From Rhizoclosmatium globosum (Eukaryota > Chytridiomycota > Chytridiomycetes > Chytridiales > Chytriomycetaceae): DNA of 64,000 bases. The position numbers and the translations under genes were made by a program. The notes below the pieces were generated by a model. It saw nothing but the letters and a program-made list of their open reading frames with translations. It was not told where the DNA came from and made no database searches. Below are positions 22,334 through 32,733 of the stretch, piece after piece (within the stretch, counting starts at the first letter, position 1; every line of letters starts with the position of its first letter). Where the stretch lies: NCBI GenBank assembly GCA_002104985.1, contig MCGO01000154.1:25451-89450 (forward strand). Reading direction: 5' to 3'.

Positions 22334-22781
22334 CGACGTCGAACTCCAAAACTTTGACGCGAAAATCGACGTAAGCCTTGGAAAACACCTTCTCGACCAC
22401 GCGCTCGACCTCATTGAAAACACTCTCCGTGGAACACTCCAAAACCAACTCAACCAGACCTTTGAAACCAGTTTAGAACAGGGAATGGATTCGGCGTTGG
22501 CGAGGAACTGGGACTTTGTTGGTTCAGTTTCTAGAGTTAGTTATGTTCTTGGAGTTGAGTTTTTGGAGGATCCTGTTGTGAGTCAGAGTGAAGGGATTTG
22601 CTTTGTGTTGGGGATTGATGCGCAGTTTACTGTTTCGGAAAAGAAGGTTGAGGAGGCTGGTACTACAGAGACTGGGAAGAAGGATGCTGATGAAATTGTT
22701 GTTGCCACAGCAGCGTAAATTTCCTTCGATTTTTAAAAATGTGTTTGATATAGAATCTCATAAAAGAATATTAGCTATATA
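22334..22781 (+). pseudogene. Duplicated last exon and 3' flank of TULIP paralogue 2
   Basis: 22334-22718 is nearly identical to 17775-18159, offset 4559 bp, and the match continues about 60 bp past the stop codon (TTTTTAAAAATGTGTTTGAT and on). Only scattered substitutions are seen, and the reading frame is kept through to the TAA at 22716-22718. It has no upstream exons, start codon or anchor. It sits inside the first copy of the Cys-rich gene. A chimeric transcript spliced from that gene's exon is conceivable but there is no direct sign of it. Confidence 0.8.
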
Positions 22782-23104
22782 AGTGCTATTAGTTATTCCA
22801 CGATAAACAATAGTAAACAGCGAAAATCGTACCTGAATTTCATACGGCGTGGTTCAGTCAGCCTTACAAAGACATATAAGACTGACCTTTGTTTGGAATT
22901 GGAAAAAAGGTTATGCATCTTAATCTGGAAAATCTCTCAGTGAGCTTTAGAATTTGATTGGGGTCGTTGAACAATGGTAATGAAAAATGACAAAAGCAAA
23001 ATGACGCGAGGAACAACGAAATGCGATTGGGTGAGTCTTTAATGAAACAAAATTCGGTGTTGAAAAGTTGTTCGTTAGATTAGCTAATAAGTGAACGACA
23101 TACT
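22782..23104. repeat. Duplicated 5' flank of the Cys-rich surface-protein gene
   Basis: 22910-23104 matches 21775-21965 with point changes and small indels: CTGGAAAAT..., GATTGGGGT-GTTGAACAATGG, AATGACGCGAGGAAC-ACGA. Each copy ends just before the signal-peptide ATG of a Cys-rich gene copy, so it probably carries the promoter. The first part, 22782-22909, holds nothing recognisable. Confidence 0.65.
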
Positions 23105-26100
23105 ATGCTCTTCGTTCTCGCGCTCATACTGCCTATCCGTGCTGATACTGGAAACTGTGCGCCAGGCTCTTTCAGTTATCAAGTTCGATGTCTTCATATC
23201 TTGCACTTCTGAGAAGTCTTTCTAACTCTTTTCTAATAGGGCAGTTGTCAACCATGTCCCAAGGGTGCCTTCTGTGATGGAATTATACCAAATCCTCAAG
23301 GTTGCACCTCTTATGGAGTCGTTACCAACATTACAGGAGCGACTAATGCAAGTGAATGTACTACATGTGCCGATGGCTTTGTCAAGAATGAAAACCCAGG
23401 TCCGAACGAATCAATTTGTCGTGGCATCAATCAAAGTAAATGTCAACCAGGAAATTATTCTATGGTATAAAGACTCACGTTTTTATTATTTTTTTCTATA
23501 TATATTTTGTATGACGTTTGTCTTTTGGTTGATAGGACAATGCATCGTGTATGTCATGTCCTCCTAATACCTTCTGTTCTGGAGGATATGCTATGCCTAT
23601 AACCTGTCCAGATCAAAAAGTTGCCAACCCTGGAGCGGCTAGTGCTTCGCAATGCCTTGCAATTGACCCATCGGCAAAATGTGCACCAGGCACGTACGGA
23701 ACTGCTGTAAGCTGATTATGGAATTATGTTTTTTATTGATAGTTTGAACACCAAAAATAGCCTGCTTGTCAAGCCTGTCCTACGGGCTCTTATTGTGATG
23801 GAACTGGTCAATATCCGATGCAATGTCCGACTGGTTCTACTACATTAAACAGCTCTTCCACGAATGCGTCTGCTTGTAGTATTTGCGCGGCAGGGTTTAT
23901 CAAAAATGAGAAGCCTGGACCAGGCGAGACGGCATGTCGTGGAACAAATCAAGTCAAGTGCGCGCCAGGAAATTTCTCAACGGTAATTGCTTACATACGT
24001 ATGTTGATGGGGTTTTTAAACTTTTCGCTCGTATAGCCTTATTCGCCTTGCTCAACTTGCCAGCCAAACGCCTTCTGCTTGGGAGGGTTTGCTCTTCCGC
24101 AAAATTGCCCTGTTCCATCAGTTTCTCTTAGTGGTGCCGCAAGTGTCTCTGATTGCTTTGTACGAAAAACCTGTGATAAAGGACAATACAGCACTGTAAG
24201 GATGTTTATATTGACTTTAATGGCTAGTATTAAGTGAAAAATATTTAGCCTGATTGCAAGCCATGTCCATTAGGATATTATTGTAATGGAAGTGGATCAT
24301 CAATCATGTGCCCTTACGGAAGTAACACGACAAACGTTGGGGCCCAAGACTCAAGCGAATGTAATGCTTGTGGAAACGGATTTGTTTCAGTGCAAGACTC
24401 GCTTGGATCTTTCTGTAAAAGCAATCTTCAAACCAGCTGTGTCGTTGGAACATATTCCCAACAGATTGTGCGTTTTTGCATACTGAGAAATAGAATTAAT
24501 GATATTATATAGGGCCCAAATACATACTCGTGCGTGCCATGTCCTCCTATGGCTTATTGCCCCGGCGGATACAGGTCTGCTGCAATCTGCCAGGGAGGAC
24601 CTTGTAAAACTACTTGCGCTCCAGGTCAAGTCGCCACGGTAATTTCAATAAGCCCGTCCGTTGTTGATCTTCATCTTATGTTTGAACTTTTATTAGGAAA
24701 AAGGATGCCTTCCATGTCCAAAGGGATACTTTTGCCTAGGAACCACAAGTTCACAACCGTGTCAGTTGGGATATAGTACACCTGGTGAAGGCAGCAAAGC
24801 GTCTACTGACTGTACAGCATGTGCTGACGGATTCATGCTTGTGGACAACAAATGTATTCCCATAACTCAAACTAGCTGTGATCCTGGGTCATTTTATGCA
24901 AGTTCTATTTTTTTTGGATTATCTCAATTATGCTGATAGTCTTTTAGTTTCAAGGTTCATGTGCACCATGTACTGCTAAATATTACTGTCCGGGCGGTTA
25001 CACGGATCCTCAATCATGTCCTTCTCCTAAAATTGCTGAAATCGGTGCGACTAGTGATAAGGGATGCTTCACACCAACTGCGTGTCCAGTTGGTCAGTAT
25101 GACGATCATGTAAGAGTATAACAGAGGATAAGGATGTGGGGTACCAATATGATTAATTAAGAAAACTGGATGTGTTCCATGTCCAATCGGATACGCCTGT
25201 ATCGGTGGTCCAAGCAGTTTGACTTCATGCTCCATGCCATATACTACCAAAGTTGCTGGTAGCTCTATCTGTAACGACTGTAGAGATGGATTCAAGGCTG
25301 TTACTAATCCTGGCTCAACTGCTATTGTATGCACGCCTCTTCCATGTTCCACTTTGAATTTTTCTTTGGTAACGTGATATTGTGGAATCTTTTCCTTCAT
25401 CTTTGCGGTTGTTTTAATATCTCCCTCCATTTTTTCAATTGTATAGAATTGTTCAGTGGATGCTCTTGCGACGTTGACTCCAAGTGTTGTTGCTGCCAAA
25501 TCCAATTTCACTGGTGATTCGACTGTGCTTGTTCAAAGTTTGGCGAGCTCCATCGACGCATCGGCTGGAACAGTGGATGTGAAGCAAGCTGTGACGAATT
25601 CAGCATACTTTACCGTTACTCCTGGAGCACTTGTGGCTATTCCTTCCCTGTCGCAGCCACCAACATACCTCAATCCAACTTCAGCTGTTCAAGTCTCCTT
25701 CGCTTCCTCGAAATTTAAGGTAGTTACTGATTTTAAAAACCCCACCATGTTAAACTTTTGGAAACAGTTCGGAACTCCAGACCAGAATTCAGGAACTGAC
25801 TTCAAACTAACCCTTTCTCTTGGCGTCATTTCGTTTACATATTCGACCAAGAACGTTTCTACACTCGCGTATTCATTTTTCTTGGCGAATGATTGCAGCA
25901 AGGCGTTGTTTGCAATTACAAGTGGTTCCACGACACTCACATCGCTCCTGTTCCCAGTTACTATTGTTGATCCCACGGATCCAAGCGTTCAGATTTGTTT
26001 CAATACTCCAGTCCGTGTTGGTTCTCGTTCCTTGTCAAAGAGAGCCTTGGATGCAACACAGATTATTCAAGTTGTGGCTCCAGTGAATACTGTTACGTCT

Positions 26101-26466
26101 TCGTCTACAACAGTTGTTGTCAGCACGACGGTTATTTCTACTGCTACGTCAATTAATTCCGGATCGTCTTCAACTGTAACAACTGATTCCGTTACGACCT
26201 CTGCTGCATCTACCACTGTTGCTGATGGAGGTTCCGCCACAGTTTCTTCGTCTTCGTCTTCGACGAGCACTGCGGTCTCTGTAGGTTCTACTGGAAGTGG
26301 AAGTGGAACAGGAAGCGGCTCTGGAAGTGGTTCTGGAGGTGGAAGTGGGACTGGTAATGGTTCTGGAACAGGTAGTGGATCTGGAATTCTTGCGTCAGAT
26401 GCCATGGCTTCTGCAGCCATTTCATTCATTGAAGCTTTGATTCCTGCTGCAGCCTTCCTTGTTTAA
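23105..26466 (+). CDS. Secreted Cys-rich repeat protein with Ser/Gly tail, probably GPI-anchored
   Basis: The ATG at 23105 opens a signal peptide (MLFVLALILPIRADT). About ten short exons follow, each carrying one module of the form C-x2-CP-x-G-x-YC-x-G with later cysteines (CQPCPKGAFCDG, CQACPTGSYCDGTG, CKPCPLGYYCNGSG, CLPCPKGYFCLGT, CVPCPIGYACIGG). This resembles GCC2/GCC3 or TNFR-like Cys-rich repeats. Introns of 45-60 nt fall at the same place between modules. A beta-rich domain begins at about 25445 (NCSVDALATLTPS), with a 48-nt, multiple-of-three intron near 25728. The end is Ser/Thr-rich and then Gly-Ser repeats before a hydrophobic tail (AAISFIEALIPAAAFLV). An adhesin or coat protein is likely. 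The intact partner of the broken copy at 21966. Confidence 0.8.
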
Positions 26467-26728
26467 GTTTTCATTCCGTTTATTCTTCATCCACTGCTTA
26501 TTCTAATGCTCCCCTCTCATTCCTTTTTGCGTTGCTGCTCATTAAAAATCACTAGTTTTTAGTTTGCATTTTTCAATGACTTAGGGCTCAATTTTTTATG
26601 TCGATCTCGTTATACATGTATCAACATTAGTTAGTCATCCTTTCTGATGACTTCAACTGCCCCACACTATCTGACAAGTCCCCAATCATAATGATATTTT
26701 TATTTCGCGCCATCACATTGAAACAAGA

Positions 26729-28174
26729 TCACTTTTTGGCATCAAAGAATTCCTTAGCGCCGCTTTCTTCATACTGCTTCTTGATGGCATCAACAATAGC
26801 ATCCACACCATCACCCTTTTTGAGTGATGCCAAGACAATCGGGCCCTCTCCACGCATCTTTTTCGCATTTGATTCAAGAACTTTGAGGCTGACACCACAG
26901 TGTGGAGCCAAATCTGTCTTGTTGATGACGAGAAGGTCGGCCTGGGTAACACCCTTTCCTCCCTTGAGTGGGCACTGAGCACCTGCAGCGGTATCAATAA
27001 TAAAGATTGTGAAGTCGGAGAGGTTGCGGTCAAAGTTGGCTGCGTAGAGTTAATTAAAAAGATACATCACTTTAACAAGCAAGAAACACATACCACCCAA
27101 GTTGTCTCCGGCAGCCTCAAAAATGACAATATTACACGAATACTTTTGAGAAATAGCCTCCCCCACAGTGAAATTATCCTCCACATCTTCATCAATCGCA
27201 ACTCTCGACCAAATCCCCGTCGTCAATCCTTTCACTCTTTCCTTCTCCAACACACCATCATCAATCAAAGACTGCGCGTCCAGAGTCGTGTACAAGTCGT
27301 TGATGATGACTGAGAGTGAGTATTGAGTGCGAAGGGCTTTGCAGAGGGCAGCGACGAGGGTTGTCTTTCCGCAGCCGACTGGACCTGCGATACCGATTGA
27401 GAAACCTTTTGAAGCAAAGGAGCGGCCTTCTTCGGCGGTGTAAGGAAGGACGCGGGTTTCGTAGGTGCCTAGTTAGTGGGAAACGAGTTGAATAAAACTG
27501 AGCACTTTTAGTATGACTGTGTAGATATTAAATTAACCTGGTTCATCCTTTGGTTCTTCGTGTGCGTGACCGTGGCCGCCGTGGCCTCCGTGGGAAGGTT
27601 CGTCGTGGGAACCGTGGAAGTTAATTCCGTCGTGCGAGTGTTGGCCTGGCGCTGGTTCTGAGTGGGAGCCGTGGAAGTTCTGGTTGGATTTGGGATGGTT
27701 TAACGAGGGTATTTTGGTGGTGAAAGGGGTAACTAACAACGCCATCGTGTGAGTGCAATCCGTGACCATGGCCTTGTTGCTGTTGTTCTTGTTGTTGTTG
27801 CTGGGCAAGTTGCTGTTGCTGCATCATTCGCATCAGCATTTGCATTTGCTGTTGCGTCATTTGAGGTTGCTGAGGCTGTTGGTCGTGCGATCCGTGGAAG
27901 TTGATGCCTGTCAACGTGCATTAATAAGGGCATTATTAATTAGAATGAGTAGTTGACAGGTACCATCGTGGGAGTGCTGCCCTGGTGCTGGCTGAGGAGC
28001 TGCGTGAGACCCGTGGAAGTTGACACCTTGGGTGGGTGGTTGTTAACATGTGTTTAAAACAGCAATCAAAGTACCATCGTGTGAGTGCATTCCTGGTTCT
28101 GGCGCATTTTGAGGACGGTAAGAAGCTGCGTGCGAAGAGAAGGGAACTTCTTGCGTTGGTTGCTTGGGTGGCAT
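26729..28174 (-). CDS. UreG-family GTPase with His-rich modular N terminus, nickel motif absent
   Basis: UreG is the GTPase that delivers nickel to urease; HypB is its hydrogenase relative. The G domain has P-loop GIAGPVGCGKTTLVAAL, NDLYTTLDAQSL, FEAAGDNLGG (ESGGDNL in typical UreG), FIIDTAAG, KGGKGVTQADLLVINKTDLA (the NKxD base-recognition motif) and SLKKGDGVDAIVDAI. It ends FDAKK with TGA at 26729. Where UreG has G-G-C-P-H-T-A-I-R-E-D, this gene reads G-I-W-S-R-V-A-I-D-E-D, so the Cys-Pro-His metal ligands are gone. The N terminus, starting MPPKQPTQEV at 28174, is four repeats of HSHDG followed by NFHGSH, with a Gln-rich spacer and HGGHGGHGHAHEE. Introns cut the first three repeats right after HSHDG, so exon duplication is the likely origin. 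Confidence 0.85.
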
Positions 28175-28253
28175 TGTGTTGAGATGGAAAAATAAATGAA
28201 CAGTCTTACTTGTTCTACTTGTTCTAACGCAAAAGTCAATGTGAAAAATGGGG

Positions 28254-28890
28254 TTACAGCTGTTTGCAAAACTAATGAGCCACCCCCAACTTTTGAAGGT
28301 GGAAAAGTGATGCAATTATGATGCAAAACAGATGAATAAAGCCTCATCTCCTAATGCAAAAGTGATGCAATTCTGTGTAAAAAATAACGGGCTTTGGCCT
28401 ACGTGACACTCTATCTCTTTGGCCATGTGTGATACATGTGACATTTGTGATATGTGAACGGGGGAACGGGTTCCTTTCGGGTGCTCAACTCACTCAAATC
28501 TGAACTTACAATCTAAACACTTTCAATTATACAGAGCAATATGCACCAACAGACAGCATATTTAGAGGGACTGCTTTAAGAACAAGATCGGGTATTTTTT
28601 AACTGATGAATGAGCCTTGACGACTCAATATTTCACTCTTTCACTTGAACAATCATATAAAAAATGTTTGAATGAGTAAAAATCGTAGTTGAGAGTTGTT
28701 GAGTTGAGGTAACACTCAGATGAATCGCACGTGTATCGCACACTGCCAAAGCAGCAGGATGTCACGTGCACTAAGTGCCTGCTTTCTTTTTCACAAATCG
28801 AGGCTTTATTCATCTGTTTTGCATCATAATTGCATCACTTTTCCAACTTCAAAAGTTGGGGGTGGCTCATTAGTTTTGCAAACAGCTGTA
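28254..28890. repeat. 91-bp inverted repeat around about 450 bp
   Basis: Left arm 28254-28345 and right arm 28800-28890 are near-perfect reverse complements. Each contains GCATCATAATTGCATCACTT on one strand and a run around CCCCCAACTTTTGAA. The spacer has no coding region. The layout fits a fold-back or MITE-like element, or two inverted insertions of one short repeat. I could not confirm target-site duplications. Confidence 0.75.
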
Positions 28891-29960
28891 AATCGAAATC
28901 ATAGTTGTTTTGCTTTGTCTGGAAAAGAATGTTCCCAATCCAACTACAACGCTGCTTGACGTTCACTGTCCCATCAATTCTCTCTGTTACTAACGCAATT
29001 AACCAACATTAATGTTGTACAATCTGGATGATAACCCTGAGGAGCTTCTTAAAATCCTTTCGCGCATATGCTCCGTCGACGGAAAGAATCCGACTTCTGT
29101 CAGAATCAAAACAGATAAGAATAAAAACGTTCGTTCTGATTCAACATTATGAGTCTTCCACCATCGCAAAAATTGGCTGTGGAGATCTAGTTAGACATTG
29201 GCACTGAAGCTTGGTGTCAGTTCGAAACCAATTCTGGCTACGTCGTAGGTTGGTATTTTTCACAGCCCCATATCAGATTGATAAAAGAAAATTGCGGAAA
29301 ATTGGAGATCCGAACAAGAAGAGCGGTCCATGTTAAGCTTGTACTTTATTGTACTCTGGCCCAAGATTGGCACTAAAAATCAAATCTGGCCAACAAGTGG
29401 GATCAAAGCCAAACAATCCTAATTGGTAAAATAATATAAAATCTGGGAGAAAGAAGTAAGCTGACAAAAGGTGTTACTTTCTTGCTATTTTTGTTTCATG
29501 CAGTAGAGTTTGGTACATTAATCAAACAGAGAAAGTTGTACGTGGCTTGTCAAACAAACACAACAGACTGATCTGAGCTAGCTTAACTCAGAAGAGCAGG
29601 ATTAGCTTCTGTGAACAAACTGAGTCTAGATATTTAATAGAACTATGCTGGATTTGGAATTGATTTGCAGAATGAATGGAAAACACACTGATAAACCAAC
29701 TCAGCTTTAGAAGCTCTTTTATGATATTCTTGATATGAAGTAAACAATGCAAAGTGATGGATATATTGTGGCTCGCAAAAGGGAAACAAATAGAAACAGA
29801 GAAAAGAAACGAAAAGAAAATGATGGACAGTAGTACTTGTGCCAACACACACAAAAAATCAACCCTGTTTTAGCTTTTAAGTCATGTTTAGGACTTGTCA
29901 ACTGTTGTTTGCATTGCCAAGCAGACTTGAGGAAACTCATGTGGGTTGCGGGTATCTAGA
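28891..29960. other. Intergenic, one short open frame, otherwise featureless
   Basis: At 29012-29152 there is a 46-codon frame beginning MLYNLDDNPEELLKILSRI with protein-like composition. It is followed directly by stops and matches no family I know, so it may be an exon remnant. The rest is AT-rich with no repeat or RNA gene seen. Confidence 0.3.
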
Positions 29961-30228
29961 GGACAAAGAAAACCATTAAGTGGATATACCTTATTGAGAA
30001 CCTTAAAGACAAAGGTTTTGTAATAGTGTGGCATGCAATACAAGACCTAACATAAGTAACAGATTCAGCCAAAGGACAAATGACGCACTAGAGGTCAAAG
30101 AAAAACCATTAAGTGGATATACCTTATTGAGAACCTTAAAGACAAAGGTTTTGTAATGGTGCGGCATGCAATACAAGACCTAACATAAGTAACAGATTCA
30201 GCAAAAGGACAAATGGCGCACTAGTTAC
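29961..30228. repeat. Two-copy direct repeat, 133-bp period
   Basis: AACCATTAAGTGGATATACC begins at 29971 and again at 30104. The copies agree over the whole unit except a few substitutions and one inserted base. Each ends in GACGCACTAG or GGCGCACTAG. No open frame spans it. Confidence 0.8.
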
Positions 30229-30457
30229 CTCTATCCAGCGTAAAATAGGAAACTTGAGTTTCTCACCTCTTATACATGCAGGACCAGAGAGAGATTTAAG
30301 GATATGTGATTAAATTGTTGGCCCACGACTTTCACTTGGTGTAAAAATAGTAAATCCAATTTGAGGAAATTGGGAGGCGCGTGGTGGACTGGAATAGTTC
30401 TCTCTTTCTTCTACTGTGTTTTTTGCCTTTTTTCACCCCAAAACTACCTCTCCTCGC

Positions 30458-30770
30458 GCCCCCTCTCTCTCCTTGCTCAGTCCAGCATCAGCGATTCCTG
30501 TCCACCACCCCCTAACTCCTCTTCATTGCTGAAGGGGTAATCTACCAACGAAGGGGTGGTGGACTTGAGGTTGTTGTTGGTGTGTCTGCAGCTCCCGCCC
30601 ACCCTCTCTTCTCGCTCAGTCCAGCATCAGCGATTCCTGTCCACCACCCCCTAACTCCTCTTCATTGCTGAAGGGGTAATCTACCAACGAAGGGGTGGTG
30701 GACTTGAGGTTGTTGTTGGTGTGTCTGCAGCTCCCGCGCACCCTCTCTCTCTCTCCTTGCTCAGTCAAGG
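30458..30770. repeat. Direct repeat, 139-bp period, each unit with a 12-bp inverted repeat
   Basis: The unit starting GCTCAGTCCAGCATCAGCGA is found at 30475 and 30614, and a third partial start follows near 30764. Inside each unit GTCCACCACCCC is followed 41 bp later by its reverse complement GGGGTGGTGGAC (30500-30511 with 30553-30564; 30639-30650 with 30692-30703). The stem could fold in RNA or single-stranded DNA. Confidence 0.75.
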
Positions 30771-31186
30771 TTACAGCAACCCTTGCCCAGACCAGTGTTG
30801 TATTTTAATTATAACGTGCGCTCCTTGTGAAGGGATCAGAGTGTAGGTGTCTCTGGCCAAGGGGCTTCAGTACACGGACTGGAGCCCTAGGGTGACGACC
30901 CTGGCTGTTTCACGCTCCACCCGATTCTGAGGGGCGCGCGTCTTGAATGAGCTCCCCTTGCATCGAATGAACTCCCCTTGAATTGAATGATCTCCCCTTG
31001 ACCGAGAACCCCCTGTTATAAGTGTAAGAGCATATTTTATTGATTACGCATCCTAATTTTCTTATTCTTTCTGTAGCTGCCTGTCATGACCACGTATGTT
31101 ACAGGTAAAGTAGATGAGTAGATATTTCTGATAAATTCTGGTTTTGTATTTGTTGTGATCAAAAAGAGACTAGTGGACAGCAGGGC
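30771..31186. repeat. Intergenic with short tandem repeat
   Basis: Around 30940-31005 there are three imperfect copies of a roughly 20-bp unit, GAATGA-x-CTCCCCTTG with variable spacing. Nothing else is recognisable here. Confidence 0.5.
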
Positions 31187-31262
31187 ACGAGGTTCGAACC
31201 TGCACCATCTGAATGACAAGTCCACATGTTCTACCATATGAACTAGCAACCATGAAATGTGT
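31187..31262 (-). repeat. tRNA-like sequence, probable SINE head
   Basis: On the minus strand TAGTTCATATGGTAGAAC resembles a D-arm/A box with a GTTC-GAAC stem, and GGTTCGAACC is a perfect B box. The anticodon stem does not close properly and no sound acceptor stem is visible, so it is more likely a tRNA-derived element or tRNA pseudogene than a working tRNA. Confidence 0.4.
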
Positions 31263-32733
31263 AACAGAATATGCTCCAATTCCGCTTCCGGCTCCTTCGG
31301 AATCTACCGGCTCTTATCTTCCAATTTCAAATTGACAACACCAAATTTATCTCCGCAATCCGACCCTATTCCCTATCAAAATGTAGGAGAAAGAAGTCTC
31401 TCCCATCTCCCCTTTCGCGTTGACAAGGACACAGTCAATCAGCCAGGCTACCACATTCTTAACTACTACTTTTAATTTATATATTTGTCCGTTTATTACT
31501 TTAAGTTGCTTTGAGAGTATTGATATCCACCTTGATATTTAATGAGTAGAAACTGAATAGCACAGTAAGAAGGAGAAAACTACTTGGAATGAATCCTGAG
31601 TTGAACCCTAACCCTAAGGGAGAGGGTGTGAGAGAGGGACTGTCCATTTTGTATACTTGTATACAGTTTGAAGGGCGGACCTTCCAATTGTACAAAAATG
31701 GAAGGACCGACCTTCAAATTTTACAAAAATGGAAGGACCAACAACCACTTGCCACCACCAGTACAAGATGATCACTGCTCATTGTACTCCAACATAAAAA
31801 TGCAACAACATGTTTCTGATCTTCTCCACCATCTACAACAAATGAGAGGGTGTGAGTGGATGCGAGTAGAATTCTTGCTCTTAAAAGCGCACAACAGCCC
31901 ATATAAATGGTGGAGGAGTTGGGTGGTTTGTGTAGGTGGTGTGAGTGGATGCGAGGACATTATCAAAGCAGGGATACAAGAATGTTGCGCGTTGGTCAAA
32001 AAAAGCAGTCAACTTGATGACAACACTTGCGTTTATATGCTGGGTTGAATCACCATCATCTCCAATACATCTGTTAGCCCAAAGTTGTTGCAGAAGTGGA
32101 TCTTGTAAACCAGCCATACACTTAGATCAGAATCGGCAATGACTCAGCTCCTCAACAATTGCAATAATATTTCTCCATCATTGACAATAATTGGAGTCCA
32201 AACCTTGCTCCAGTTAATGCCAAAATTCCAACGTCAATCCAGCGTCAAATTTGGCTTTCGAAACCCAAAAACTCATCCACCCCAATCCAAACCCTTACTT
32301 TCTGTCAATTTGGCATGAATTTTAACTCCAAAGAAGTTCCGTTTGATATGGTGTCAAATCACCGCCAAAAAAGCAGGGCAAATTTTTGCGATGACACCAC
32401 CTGGTAGTAACGTTTTGCACATTCCGCATCTTTGCGGCTTCTTTGATAAGGACAATTTTGATCATATAAGCAGTCTTATGCGGTTATACATTCATTTATC
32501 TAAAGTCATTTGCGTTGGGAAAAATAACTCCTGAGCATATATGACGAATTCCGATAGCCTTTCATTCGTGGAAAAACACCTTGTGCCTGTGGTTTTAACA
32601 ACAATGTTAGCAGATAAGTAGATTTTGATGACAATTTTGCTCCCGAATCCCGACCAAAGATTGAAATTTTTGCGGGCTTGTCTCAACACAACCACATTCA
32701 AAAATTGAAACACATCCGCATTTCCTTCCTGAA
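31263..32733. other. Intergenic, gene-poor
   Basis: Only short open frames of low-complexity character are present. Two minor repeats are visible: TTTACAAAAATGGAAGGACC-type units at 31690-31740, and GTGAGTGGATGCGAG twice (31850 and 31940). AACCCTAACCCTAAGGG at 31604 resembles a short telomere-type stretch. No RNA gene or coding region is supported. Confidence 0.4.

Noticed and set aside
31187..31262. Functional tRNA gene on the minus strand
   Set aside because: A and B boxes are good, but the anticodon stem and acceptor stem do not pair properly; listed as a tRNA-like repeat instead.
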